From positions 1 through 35,283 of the forward strand of contig NZ_FYEE01000021.1 of the NCBI RefSeq assembly GCF_900187645.1: a stretch of DNA of 35,283 nt. The letters run 5' to 3'. This DNA is from Pseudomonas sp. Irchel 3E20 (GTDB lineage: Bacteria; Pseudomonadota; Gammaproteobacteria; Pseudomonadales; Pseudomonadaceae). Below are positions 24,384-34,300 of the stretch, one piece after another (the stretch's first letter is position 1; every line of letters begins with the position of its first letter). The notes under the pieces are model-generated. The model saw nothing but the letters and a program-made list of their open reading frames with translations. It did not search any database and was not told the DNA's origin. The position numbers and the translations under genes are program-made.

Positions 24384-24663
24384 GGCGGCATCCGCAGGAG
24401 AGGGTGCGTTGATGCTAGGGCGGGGCGGGGCGGAAAACTTCAGGAGCTTTGTCGGGAAACTGTCAAAGACTGTAAGGCGCGAGGGTTCCTGGGGCTGATT
24501 GTGAACAGGGCGAATTCCGACCAGCGGCACGAAAACCTGTAACTTTTGACAGTAGTCAGGGGGGTGTGGAGGGTATCGAATAAAGCCATCCAGGCCCTAG
24601 GGGCTGCGAATCGTCGAAGGCCAGGTGCACCGCAGTACCCGGGTCTGAAGGAGGGAGGTCGAA
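24384..24663. promoter_or_regulatory. Upstream region of the repeat-protein operon with a spaced inverted repeat
   Basis: ACTGTCAAA (24459-24467) and TTTGACAGT (24545-24553) are perfect 9-bp inverted arms 77 bp apart. The right arm contains a consensus -35 TTGACA (24547-24552), although only a poor -10 (TATCGA, spacer 21) follows. The arrangement could be two half-sites for a looping regulator controlling the gene at 24664. A GC hairpin CCCGCAG-N5-CTGCGGG lies nearby at 24308-24326, inside the possible small gene. Confidence 0.4.
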
Positions 24664-26634
24664 GTGGCTACACGCAAAGGTTCCAACAGCACCCCAACCC
24701 AGGATAATGCGCCTATTGGCCCCCGAGACGCGTTCGCCCCACCTCGGGTGCCGGCCATCATGGACCCGGGCGACCCTACCGGGCTGATACACCGCAACTC
24801 CACGCTCGTCCCCCTGGAGGTGGAGTTCGACAGTTGGGAAAGGTCTACCGGGCCCAATCGCACGGACTGGGTGGTGTTGGGGTTCACACATCAGGGCGGC
24901 GCATTTCGCGAAGTGGCTCGCAGGAGTTACCCCTCCATAACTGAGGTGGTCTTCCCTCAACGGATGCACGTACCTGTGGAGTTCCTGAGCACCGAGGGGG
25001 CGTACTCAGCCTCTATCACTGTTCGTCTTGGCTCGTGGGAGGCCGCCCCCAAGGAGTCGCTCAGAACCCGAGTTTCCATCGATCTGAAATCCCCAAACTT
25101 TGGCGAGAAGCCCCTAGCACCCGTATTTCCCGATGAGTTAGGCGGCATCGTCACCGAGCAATACCTGGTGGATCATGGCGGGGTTTGGCTGAAAATCCCG
25201 TGGCACGCCGATGCCCAGGTTGGCGATGTGGTCATTTTCTACTTCACCGATGATCCCAATAACCCGGCAACGCCTGTCCCGGTCGGCACGTACACCCTGA
25301 CTCAGGGTGATGTCAACAACAAGCAACTGAGCTTCTTTCTGGACGCTGCGGTGATCCGCAGCCAGGGCCAAGGGCTGCATTTTGCGCAGTACCGGCTCAG
25401 GGACAGGGCAGGTAACACCAATACCGAGACCTCGGATGCAGCCAGCATTCAAGTCAACCTGACCCCGTTGCCTGGCAGCCTTCCACCGCCGTGGGTGCCA
25501 CTTTCGACTCGAGGCCTGATTGACCGCCAACACGCGCGCGACCTGGTTTTTGTGGTCATCGACCCGTACCTGCCGGCAGAGCCCGAGGACTGGATAGCAG
25601 TGAGCTGGGATGGCTCGCCCCTGCACGAAGTCCACGTGGAGACGGGGGGAGGGTTGCCGTTGGAGGTCCCTGTTCCGTGGCTTGCTCTCAGCGCCCAGGG
25701 GCTTGGCCCGGCCAATGCAATGGTGAACTACAGAGTCCGGCGTAATGGGGTATACACGCCACCCTCGCCGACCATCGCGGTGCCCTATGACTTCACCATT
25801 GCCGGCCAGGACCACGTGGACGCGCCTGCACTGCTCAATAAAAAACTGGCCCTGATCGAGGTTCGCGGGCAGGCCTCGAACATCCCCAATATGCTGACAG
25901 GTGCCGATTTTGGCCTGCCAGCCAAGGCGACGCTCAGGCTATATGACAACCCGATTCCCGGTGAAACCATTGAGTTGTATTGGGGCGCTATCCCGACACC
26001 GGTGTATACCTACACCGTAAAATTCGGAGATGGCGGCGGCGATATTATTGAAGAGTTCGTTATTGCCTGGGAATTTATAGAGCTGGATAAAAACAATGCC
26101 CACTTGCCGGTGCGCTACCTCACTAATAATGGTGTCAATCAGCAGTTGTCATTAACTACGCCGGTTAATGTATCTATTATCGTTATCGAGAATCTCAAGG
26201 AGCCCGTTTTCCGGGATAAAAGTTTCTTCCATAAAATCGAGTGTGATACGGTGCCTCGGCCTTGGCAGGGTATCAGGGTTCAAATCAAGCCGGATGTACG
26301 CTTCGCTGAAAACGATCTCATCACCTTGGTGTGGCAGGGCTGCCGCAACTCCAATGGCAGCGATCCCATCGACGGTACTGATGCCGAAATTCCCCATAAG
26401 TTGAGTGCGCATGAGGCGCAGTATGGTTTTGACTTTGTTGTAAGTGATTGGGAAAAGTTGATTAAGCCCATGCAGGATAATGGCTCTGCCGTTATTTACT
26501 ATCGCTTGTTGAAAACCACTGGGGCGGTCGGCAGTTCAACTTATGTCCATGTCATTATCAATCACACCTGGCCCAGCGGTTGTGTGTGCTCACCCACTAA
26601 TGAGTGTCATGTAACGCCACCTCTGCGGGTGTGA
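24664..26634 (+). CDS. Large repeat protein of unknown function, paralog 1
   Basis: A 656-aa protein starting at GTG 24664 behind a strong GGAGGGAGG site. No signal peptide or membrane helix is seen. It is built of beta-rich modules of about 120 residues. Each carries a GD-x-(I/V)-x-x-x-(W/Y) strand: GDVVIFYF (about 183), EDWIAVSWDG (about 308), GETIELYWG (about 434) and NDLITLVWQG (about 549). Between modules 1 and 2 is YRLRDRAGNTN, and before module 3 NYRVRRNGVYTPPS, as in Ig-like surface repeats. The C-terminus ends in a short Cys cluster (SGCVCSPTNECHV). The next gene is a collinear paralog. Function unknown; an adhesin- or toxin-like role is only suggested by the Ig-like look and the autotransporters nearby. 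GC falls in its last third. Confidence 0.85.
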   Translation: MATRKGSNSTPTQDNAPIGPRDAFAPPRVPAIMDPGDPTGLIHRNSTLVPLEVEFDSWERSTGPNRTDWVVLGFTHQGGAFREVARRSYPSITEVVFPQRMHVPVEFLSTEGAYSASITVRLGSWEAAPKESLRTRVSIDLKSPNFGEKPLAPVFPDELGGIVTEQYLVDHGGVWLKIPWHADAQVGDVVIFYFTDDPNNPATPVPVGTYTLTQGDVNNKQLSFFLDAAVIRSQGQGLHFAQYRLRDRAGNTNTETSDAASIQVNLTPLPGSLPPPWVPLSTRGLIDRQHARDLVFVVIDPYLPAEPEDWIAVSWDGSPLHEVHVETGGGLPLEVPVPWLALSAQGLGPANAMVNYRVRRNGVYTPPSPTIAVPYDFTIAGQDHVDAPALLNKKLALIEVRGQASNIPNMLTGADFGLPAKATLRLYDNPIPGETIELYWGAIPTPVYTYTVKFGDGGGDIIEEFVIAWEFIELDKNNAHLPVRYLTNNGVNQQLSLTTPVNVSIIVIENLKEPVFRDKSFFHKIECDTVPRPWQGIRVQIKPDVRFAENDLITLVWQGCRNSNGSDPIDGTDAEIPHKLSAHEAQYGFDFVVSDWEKLIKPMQDNGSAVIYYRLLKTTGAVGSSTYVHVIINHTWPSGCVCSPTNECHVTPPLRV

Positions 26635-26687
26635 GTGGGCCGGATTGGTTGGTAGTGTTTCTTTGTTTCTACAATGGAGCGTTTGAA

Positions 26688-28667
26688 ATGACTAAGGTAA
26701 AAGTAAACCCCGGCCGTGAAACCTTGAGTGAGTTGCGTCGGCGCAAAAGCTTGGCGGATGAGGACTTGGTGATAGAGGGTGCGTTGCCCAATATACCCGG
26801 CGATGAGCCAAACAAATTGCCTAAGGTTTTACAGGGGAGCGAACGGAATGTGGTGTTCAATAATATTGTTTGGCCTGGGAGTACGACGCCCAATCGTAAT
26901 GTTAGGGTGCAACTTGCAATCAACGGTACGAAGTACGGTGACGTACTGAACCTTCGTACTCCCATTACGTATCCGCAGACTTTAAAGTTGCCTGCTGACG
27001 AGACGCGATATGAAAGGGTCTTCACCTTGAGTTATTTTGTAAGTTACGGATCTTCTAGTGCTCCGAGTGAAGTTGAGAATGGCAGGACTCAAGTGTATGT
27101 AGATAAGTCTCCTCCCCATCATGGTACCAGCGGTGAGGCGATGAAGCATCCTCCGGAAATTCAGAATGGGATTATTAATAAGAGCTTGCTGGAGGCGCAA
27201 GAGGAATTTACCTTCAAAGTGGATTTGCCGACTGATAAAAAAAGTGGTGACAGTATTAAAGTGTTCTACGGCAGCAGTATTCCAGGGACCTTTATTCGAG
27301 AGGTTTTTATCGGTGGGGTCGGAGATCAGGAGGTGGAATTCAAGTTGCACCGTGGTGACATCTATAGCCACGATGAAGGTTCAAGAATTCTTTATTATCA
27401 ATGGCGTGACCGTGTTGGAAATGAAGGGCCTTTTTCGGATCCTTCGCATCTTCAAATCCAGATTAACCCTATTCCGGAAAATCTCCCGCCGTTGCGGATA
27501 CCGGAAGCCGATGATGGATCAGTCAATTATATTGATGCCAATACCCATGTGAGTGTCGTGCTTGAAACTTATGATAATCCAATGTTTGGTGTTGATGAAC
27601 TCATGGTTACATGGGATAACCTGCTACAGGTGCCTCAATTAATTACTGCTTTTCCTGTTATTGTCGAGGTGCCGTTTTCAGCGGTTGCGAGTACAGGATT
27701 AGGGCCGAAAACTTCGGAGGTGAGCTATTACATTGTGCGCCGGTTTAACTCGTATCCTGCCCCTCAGAAGACGTCGGTTGCTGTTGATTTACGTAAGCCG
27801 GGTCCGGAATCTCCAGATGAGCCGAACATTCCCATCGACCCAGGAATCGGCAATCCAGAACTGCCTGCGGTTATCGTCAGGGGGGGTGCATCTACGGTAG
27901 AAAATGAAATTATCAATATCGACCGCGGCCAGGATGTGACAGCGACGGCTCCTATTTATACCGGCGTTAAAGCCGGTGATGTGGTGCAATTGTATTGGAA
28001 TAACATACCGGTGCCGGGGTTGGGGCGTGGGGTTCTCCATATGCTTGGCAATGAAACGGCCCTTAATTTTCTTATAAATTGGGATCTCGTAGAGGCAACG
28101 GGCAATGACCCAGAGGTCAAGGTTCAGTACCGTATTACCCACCCGAATACAGGGGATAACTTTAATCCTTCGCTTGTACAGAACGTGGATGTTTATATTA
28201 ATGTGGTTGCTCTTCCCGTTCCTAAGTTTACGCGTGCCACTTTTGATAATGATTTCGGTGTTTGGTTTGTCACCTGCTGTGAGCTGGAACTTATGCCGGG
28301 AGCGGGGGGGTACGGTATGAAAGTGAGTGTTCCAGGTAGTACGGAACTCAAAGCGGGGGATATATTAACGTTCAAGTATGAAGGTGGAAGGTGGGATAAT
28401 GATTTGGGTAATTACGTGCCGCGTCCTTCTTTGCCGTTTACTGTGCCTCGTCATATAACGCAGGCGGAGGCCCGCGACGGCTTTGATTTATTCATTCCCT
28501 ACGCCGCTGCATTTGAAGAAACCCACGACGGCCAGGCAACTGTTAGTTATTCGGTGATGATAAACGGCCGGGTTGAAATGTCTGATAAGTTTGAAACCGA
28601 GGTGGTAATGGTTTGGGCTGACGGAAAGGCATGTTTTGCTCCGGGCTCTATTAATACATGCAAATAA
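26688..28667 (+). CDS. Large repeat protein of unknown function, paralog 2
   Basis: A 659-aa protein from ATG 26688 (MTKVKVNPGRETLSEL), with GGAGC eight bases upstream; the frame upstream of this ATG overlaps the previous gene and looks non-coding. It is collinear with paralog 1: GDSIKVFYG (about 186), VDELMVTWDN (about 301), GDVVQLYWNN (about 430) and GDILTFKYEG (about 556), with matching linkers YQWRDRVGNEG, GLGPKTSEVSYYIVRR and VIVRGGAS. There is no signal peptide; it ends in ACFAPGSINTCK, again with cysteines. It lies 53 bp after paralog 1, in an operon closed by a terminator. Codon use is clearly more AT-rich than in the genes outside this locus. Family and function are not recognised. 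Confidence 0.85.
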   Translation: MTKVKVNPGRETLSELRRRKSLADEDLVIEGALPNIPGDEPNKLPKVLQGSERNVVFNNIVWPGSTTPNRNVRVQLAINGTKYGDVLNLRTPITYPQTLKLPADETRYERVFTLSYFVSYGSSSAPSEVENGRTQVYVDKSPPHHGTSGEAMKHPPEIQNGIINKSLLEAQEEFTFKVDLPTDKKSGDSIKVFYGSSIPGTFIREVFIGGVGDQEVEFKLHRGDIYSHDEGSRILYYQWRDRVGNEGPFSDPSHLQIQINPIPENLPPLRIPEADDGSVNYIDANTHVSVVLETYDNPMFGVDELMVTWDNLLQVPQLITAFPVIVEVPFSAVASTGLGPKTSEVSYYIVRRFNSYPAPQKTSVAVDLRKPGPESPDEPNIPIDPGIGNPELPAVIVRGGASTVENEIINIDRGQDVTATAPIYTGVKAGDVVQLYWNNIPVPGLGRGVLHMLGNETALNFLINWDLVEATGNDPEVKVQYRITHPNTGDNFNPSLVQNVDVYINVVALPVPKFTRATFDNDFGVWFVTCCELELMPGAGGYGMKVSVPGSTELKAGDILTFKYEGGRWDNDLGNYVPRPSLPFTVPRHITQAEARDGFDLFIPYAAAFEETHDGQATVSYSVMINGRVEMSDKFETEVVMVWADGKACFAPGSINTCK

Positions 28668-28697
28668 AGGGAAAGGATTAGGTGTTTTTAATCAAGG

Positions 28698-28729
28698 CCA
28701 CGAAGGGCAAATACCTTTCGTGGTTTTTT
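28698..28729 (+). terminator. Rho-independent terminator of the paralog operon
   Basis: CCACGAAGG pairs with CCTTTCGTGG (one imperfect step) around a short AT-rich loop, followed by T6. It stands 30 bp after the stop of paralog 2, so the autotransporter that follows should have its own promoter. Confidence 0.82.
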
Positions 28730-28991
28730 GCCGTTTATGGATGAAGTGGGATGTAGAGGTAGCGCGTCATGGCGCTGCGCAATGTTGGAAGGCAGGAATA
28801 CGGACTGTACTCCGTTGCAGTTGGCTGTTATGGGAATGATCCTGATTTTTTGTATCTCTGGGTGTTTTCTGTCGCTCGTAGTGGATTTTTCCTACATTCG
28901 AAGTGTTTTGTTCCGCGTATTCTCCGCCGCCGACTCCGAGTCGTCTGATCGGAGATAAGTGTATTCATTGAACCGCGAAAGGTAATTCACT
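28730..28991. other. Leader and promoter region of the pertactin-like autotransporter
   Basis: A 262-bp AT-richer spacer between the paralog terminator and the autotransporter start. Short frames here lack coding character. A hairpin lies at 28921-28955: outer TCTCCG/CGGAGA and inner GACTC-C-GAGTC, 37 bp before the start codon. It could shape the 5' leader of the mRNA. I cannot assign promoter hexamers with confidence. Confidence 0.45.
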
Positions 28992-31295
28992 ATGTCAGTC
29001 ACCTCTTTTACCTGTCCTATGTTGCCGCTGGCCCGCGCCATCGGGCTGTTGTCTTTTTCCCCAGTATTGTTGCTTAGCCCCTTGGCCCACGCCGAGCTCC
29101 CGCCGGAAATCATCGATGGCCGAACCAAGACCGTTGATGCGGCCACCCCTGCAGCCCCTTACCACGTCATCAATGGCGGCCAATTGAATGTGCATGGCGG
29201 CACGGTTTTTGAGACTACCGTCACCAACAACTCCGCTATTAATGTGACGAGCGGAACCTTTACCGGGAGGAATGGCCACTCGGCGCTGGAAATCAATAAC
29301 AGTACTGCCACTATCGCCAATGCCGTGTTCAACGGTGATTTCGCTGGCCTGGGGTTTATCTACAATCCCGCTTCCCCGGCAGGTGCGAAGGGGGTGATTA
29401 CCAATAGCGAAATTACCGGTGTCTGGGCCGGCGTTGAAGTTGGGGGTGCCAGTGAAGCCAAGCTGGTCGATAGCAAGATCAGCGGCACAGGTGAGTTCGG
29501 TGTCGGGCTGAGTTTCTACGGCGGCAAGATCGAAGCGGTAGGCAGCCAGATTCGCGGCACGCTCGCAGGTGCGCGCTTGGAGTCGGATACCGAAGGGCTG
29601 GGCCTCGACGCTTACTTGGTATTGGATAACTCCAGCGTAGAGGGCGTCGCCGGCCCGGCAATCGACGTGTCTTTTGGTGGCAAGGGCACCATCGATGTCT
29701 ACAACAACTCGACCCTGATTAGCAGCAACGGCAACCTGCTGGAAGTGCGCGAAGCCTCCACCGCGGCCATGAACGTCGCCAACAGCCACCTCGAAGGCAA
29801 TGTGCAATTGACCGGCAACAGCACCGCCAACCTGACCTTCAACCAGGGCCAGATGACTGGCGATGTGCTGGTGGAAGACGGCAGCACCGCCACTGTGGCC
29901 CTGAACGATCACTCGCAGTTCACCGGGCGCCTGGACAAGGTCAGCACCGTGGCCGTCAACGGCCAGTCGAACTGGACCCTGACCGGCAACGACACCGTAG
30001 GTGCGTTGACCATGGATGGTGGCACCGTGACCTTTGGCGCACCTGCGGCGACCAAGAACGCGGCCAAGACTTACTACCAACTGAACACCGGTTCGCTGTC
30101 CGGTGAAGGCACTTTCGCGATCAAGGCTGACTTCGGCACCGGTGAGCGGGATTTCCTCAATGTCACGGGCGAGGCCACTGGTAACCATGGCCTGTTGGTC
30201 AACGCTTCGGGGACTGACGCGCTAGACCCGCAAAAGCTGCATGTCGTGCATACGGCGGCCGGTGACGCGCAGTTCTCCCTGGTGGGCGGCCGTGTGGATG
30301 TGGGCACCTGGTCCTACGAGTTGGCCAACGCCAGCAATAGCGGCGCTACCGACTGGTACCTGGACCCCACCACTAAGGAAATCAGCCCCGGTACCCGTTC
30401 CGTACTGGCCCTGTTCAACACCGCGCCGACCGTGTGGTACGGCGAGTTGAGCACCTTGCGCAGCCGCATGGGCGAGTTGCGCTTCAACGGCGCCGCCGCT
30501 GGCCTGTGGGCCCGTGGCTATGGCAGCAAGCAGGACGTCGACGCGCAATCGGGCGTGGCCTATAAGCAGACCCAGCAAGGCTTCTCCATCGGTGCCGACA
30601 CCGCGCTGCCTTATGGCGACGGCAACTGGTTGGTGGGTGTGCTGGCCGGCCATAGCAACTCGGACATCGACGTGGCCCACGGCACTTCCGGTACGGTGAA
30701 AAGCTACTACCTGGGCACCTACGCCACCTGGATGGACGACGCCAGCGGTTACTACTTCGATGGCGTGGTCAAACTCAACCGTTTCGACAACGAGGCGAAA
30801 GTAGGCCTTAGCGACGGCGCCCGCACCAAGGGCAGCTACAACAACACCGGTATCGGCGCCTCGGCGGAAGTGGGGCGGCATATCAAGCTTGAAGACAACT
30901 ACTTCGTCGAACCCTTCGCCAAACTCTCGGCCGTGGTCATCAAGGGCAAGGACTACGACCTGGACAACGGCATGAAAGCCGAAGGCGGCGACACCCGCTC
31001 CCTGCTGGGCAAGCTGGGTGTGACCGCGGGCCGTAACTTCGAGCTCAGCGATGGCAAGGTGGTGCAGCCTTACATTCGCGGTGCAGTGGTGCAGGAGTTC
31101 GCCAAGAACAACCACGTGCAGGTCAACGACAACCAGTTCAACAACGACCTGTCGGGTTCGCGCTTCGAAGTGGGCACCGGTGTTGCCATGTCCCTGTCGG
31201 ATAAGTGGCAAGTGCATGCCGATTTCGACTTCAGCCAGGGCGACAAGATCAAGCAGCCATGGGGTGCCAACGTCGGCGTTCGCTACAACTGGTAA
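28992..31295 (+). CDS. Pertactin-like autotransporter (type Va secretion)
   Basis: A 767-aa classical autotransporter. The signal peptide is at 1-34 (cleavage after LAHA). The passenger, about 35-475, is a pertactin-like parallel beta-helix full of short N/S/T/G-rich turns (INNSTATIANAVFNG, VTNNSAINVTSGTFTG) and has no cysteine after the signal peptide. A barrel domain of about 270 residues starts with NTAPTVWYGELSTLRSRMGELR and GLWARGYGSK and ends in the aromatic RYNW, the usual BAM recognition end. No catalytic triad or RGD motif was seen in the passenger, so an adhesin or biofilm role is more likely than a protease. It follows the paralog operon and is convergent with the second autotransporter. 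Confidence 0.93.
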   Translation: MSVTSFTCPMLPLARAIGLLSFSPVLLLSPLAHAELPPEIIDGRTKTVDAATPAAPYHVINGGQLNVHGGTVFETTVTNNSAINVTSGTFTGRNGHSALEINNSTATIANAVFNGDFAGLGFIYNPASPAGAKGVITNSEITGVWAGVEVGGASEAKLVDSKISGTGEFGVGLSFYGGKIEAVGSQIRGTLAGARLESDTEGLGLDAYLVLDNSSVEGVAGPAIDVSFGGKGTIDVYNNSTLISSNGNLLEVREASTAAMNVANSHLEGNVQLTGNSTANLTFNQGQMTGDVLVEDGSTATVALNDHSQFTGRLDKVSTVAVNGQSNWTLTGNDTVGALTMDGGTVTFGAPAATKNAAKTYYQLNTGSLSGEGTFAIKADFGTGERDFLNVTGEATGNHGLLVNASGTDALDPQKLHVVHTAAGDAQFSLVGGRVDVGTWSYELANASNSGATDWYLDPTTKEISPGTRSVLALFNTAPTVWYGELSTLRSRMGELRFNGAAAGLWARGYGSKQDVDAQSGVAYKQTQQGFSIGADTALPYGDGNWLVGVLAGHSNSDIDVAHGTSGTVKSYYLGTYATWMDDASGYYFDGVVKLNRFDNEAKVGLSDGARTKGSYNNTGIGASAEVGRHIKLEDNYFVEPFAKLSAVVIKGKDYDLDNGMKAEGGDTRSLLGKLGVTAGRNFELSDGKVVQPYIRGAVVQEFAKNNHVQVNDNQFNNDLSGSRFEVGTGVAMSLSDKWQVHADFDFSQGDKIKQPWGANVGVRYNW

Positions 31296-31310
31296 GCGCT
31301 GGGCATGAAC

Positions 31311-31340
31311 AAAAAAGCCTCGCATCTGCGAGGCTTTTTT
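31311..31340. terminator. Bidirectional terminator between the two convergent autotransporter genes
   Basis: A perfect 14-bp stem (AAAAAAGCCTCGCA with TGCGAGGCTTTTTT) has a 2-nt spacer; the closing pairs will open into a larger loop. A6 and T6 tails at either end serve both directions. It lies 15 bp after one stop and 17 bp before the other. Confidence 0.92.
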
Positions 31341-31357
31341 GTGCTCGTTCGCCGGGC

Positions 31358-34300
31358 CTAGAAGGGTTTGCCCAGGTTGAACAGCATTGATTGGGTCTGC
31401 TGCGCGCCGGAGCCGAGGGTGAACTGGTACTCCATGCGCAGGGTCCAGTCCGACTCCGTGAGCAAGCCAAGGCCCAGGCCGAGCATGCCGCGATCCTGGC
31501 TTAGGGGCGCGAGGCTGACGCGGTACTGCGTGCTGCCATTGTCGGCATAGCGCATCGAAGCATCGCCGGCACCCTGGAAGTCGTGCTGGTACTCCAGGCG
31601 CAGGCTTGGCGTGACTTCACCCAGGGCAGTGCTGGTGGCGTACTGGCTGCGCAGGCCCAGGCTGGTGCTGGTGGTTTTCACCTTTTGCTCGTCGTAGCTG
31701 AGGGCGAAAATATCGTCGCCGCGCTCGCGGTAACGGTCCAACTTGCCATCGGCCAAGTCCAGGCGCGCGTAAGGCGAGAGCAGCCATTGTGCTTCGCGGT
31801 ACTCATAGCCGGCCGTCAAGGAAGCGAAGGTCTGGTTACCGTCGCGCTTGCCATTGACCACCCCGGCGTTGTCGGTGACATAGCGGCGGTTGTCGAAGCT
31901 CAGGCGCTGGTAGCCCAGCACCCCATCCAGGTAGATGCTTTCGATCGGCCGATAGCTGCCATACACCGCCACGCTGTAGCTGTCGGCCTGGCTGCGGCTG
32001 CCGTTGTCGCCGATATCGGTTTTGTCGTGGCCATAGCCCAGGCCTACGCCCAGGGTCAGGTTGGGCGCCCAGCGGTAGTCGGCACCCACGGACAGGCCGG
32101 AGGTGACGAACTTCTGCTCCTTGTCGGCAGAGCGCTTGGCGTCGTCACCGATGCTAATAGTGCCGCTGGTCCAGAACGCCAGGGGCGAGGTGGGCGCGTC
32201 ACCGGGCTGGTTGCCCAGGGCCGGCATCTGCTCACTCGACGGGGTGGTGCGCAGGGACGGCTCAGCCTGCATCTTGGCGTTTTTGATCTGCAGCCACTGT
32301 TCGATGCCGGTGGGGTCATCGTTCAGCCGTTGGCGCTTTAGGCTGGCTGTCGACAAGGTGAAGCCGTTGCTGAACGGGCTGACATTGCCGCTGTGCAGGG
32401 CCTCCAGGCGTTGCTGGAAGTTGTTGATCTGGCCACTGGCGAAGCGTCGGCTGCTGTTGGCCTGGGCGTTGAGCAAACCTTGCACCTCGGCATCCTTGGA
32501 CGGATCGCTGCGCGCGCTCAGGCTGATGCTGATGAGCCCTGGGCTGGAGGTGAGGCTGGCGTTGCTCAGGGTGTAGCTCAGGTTCACCACGCCGCTGGCG
32601 TCCGGGTTGGGCACAAAACGCAGAACGAAGCGCTTGCCCGCCACGCGGGCCGGTGCGGCGCGCAGGTTGGCCGCGCCAGCGCCCGCTTCATGGATGGACG
32701 CACGGCCCACGCTCGCCGGTACTGAGGTCAGCAGGTTGGCGGCGATGAACGGGCCGCCGCTGGCGTTGTTGGTCAAATCCACCTCCACCGGTTGCCCCGG
32801 GCCGGCGCTGTTGGCCGCTTGCGACGGCGCCACCGGGGTTTCATCGGCCACTTGCAGGGTGTAGTGCTGCGTGACCGTACCGGGTGTGCCGGTGCTGCCA
32901 TCGGTGGCGGTGAGGGTGATCGCGAAACTGCCGCTTTGGCTCGGGGTGCCCGACAGCGTCGCCGTCGCCCCATTCCAGCTCACACCGGCGGGCAGGTTGC
33001 CGCCCTGGGCCAGGGTGTAAGGCGCGATACCGCCGCTGACCGAGAACGCTTGCGTGAAGGCACTGCCGTGGGTCGCGTTGAGCGTCGATGCGCCCGGTGT
33101 GAGGGTCAACGGCGGCGCGGCGCCGACGGTCAAGGTGAAGGTCGCGGGCGCCGCGAACGGGCCGCTGCCGGTGCTGCTGTCGGTGGCCGTGGCGGTGACG
33201 GTGAACGTACCTGTTTGGGTCGGTGTACCGGCAATCGTCAGGCTGGTGGCGGTGGTCGCCGTCATGCTCAACCCCGCTGGCAGGCCGCTGACGTTGAACG
33301 CGGAATAGGGCGCCGCGCCACCGTGCCAGGTCAGGGTCTGGCTATAGGCCTGGCCGCCGCCGGTGGACCAGCCACCCGAGGCGGTGGTGTTTTGCACGGG
33401 TGCAGTCACCGTGATGCTGACGGTGGCCGGTGCAGAGGTGCCCGCCGCATTGGTGGCGGTGTAGGTGAATGTGTCAGTGCCGGCGTAGCCCGGCGTTGGC
33501 GTGTAGCTGATGCCCGTGCCGCTGGCCGTGGCCGTGCCATGGGCGGCGGCGCTGGCCACGGTCACCGAGGTCGGCACGAAGCTGCCCAGGTTCAAGGCGA
33601 TCGGGTTGGCGCTGCTGCCATAGGCGACAGTGGCGCTCACCGGGCCGACGGCGACATTGATGTAAGTGAATTGCGCCGGGGCACTGCTACCGCCCGGCGT
33701 GGTCACCCGCACATCCACCGTGCCGGTACCGGCCGGTGCGGTGGCAGTGATCTGGCTGGCGCTGTTGACCGTGAAGGCCGACGCGCTATTGCCACCGAAA
33801 TTCACCGCCGTGGCGCCCGTGAAACCGCCGCCGCTGAGGGTTACCACCGTGCCGCCCGTGGTGGGGCCGACAGCGGGGGCAAGGGAGGCGATCGTCGGCG
33901 CGTTGGCATAGGTGAACTGGTCTGCCGCACTGGTGGCCGTGGTGCCGCCGGTGGTAGTCACGCGCACATCCACCGTGCCCGAGCCCGCCGGGGCGGTCGC
34001 GGTGATCTGCGAAGCGCTGTTGACCGTGAAGGCCGACGCGCTATTGCCCCCAAAGCTGACCGCTGTGGCACCCGTGAAGCCGCTGCCGTTGACGGTCACC
34101 GAAGTGCCGCCCGCCGTGGGGCCGCTGTTGGGGCTGATGGACGTCAGCGTTGGCGCGGTGACGTAGGTGAACTGGTCTGCCGCACTGGTGACGCTGGTGC
34201 CACCTAGGCTGGTCACGCGCACATCGACCGTGCCCGTTCCGGCCGGGGCGGTGGCGGTGATTTGCGTGGCGCTGTTGACCGTGAACCCCGTAGCGGCGGT

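Noticed and set aside
28731..28958. Short frames in the leader of the pertactin-like autotransporter
   Set aside because: Overlapping short frames in an AT-rich spacer with no ribosome site and no conserved motif.
32792..34207. A 471-codon plus-strand frame opposite the IPT/TIG autotransporter
   Set aside because: The product is a low-complexity Arg/Gly/Ala string that arises from the repeats read backwards.
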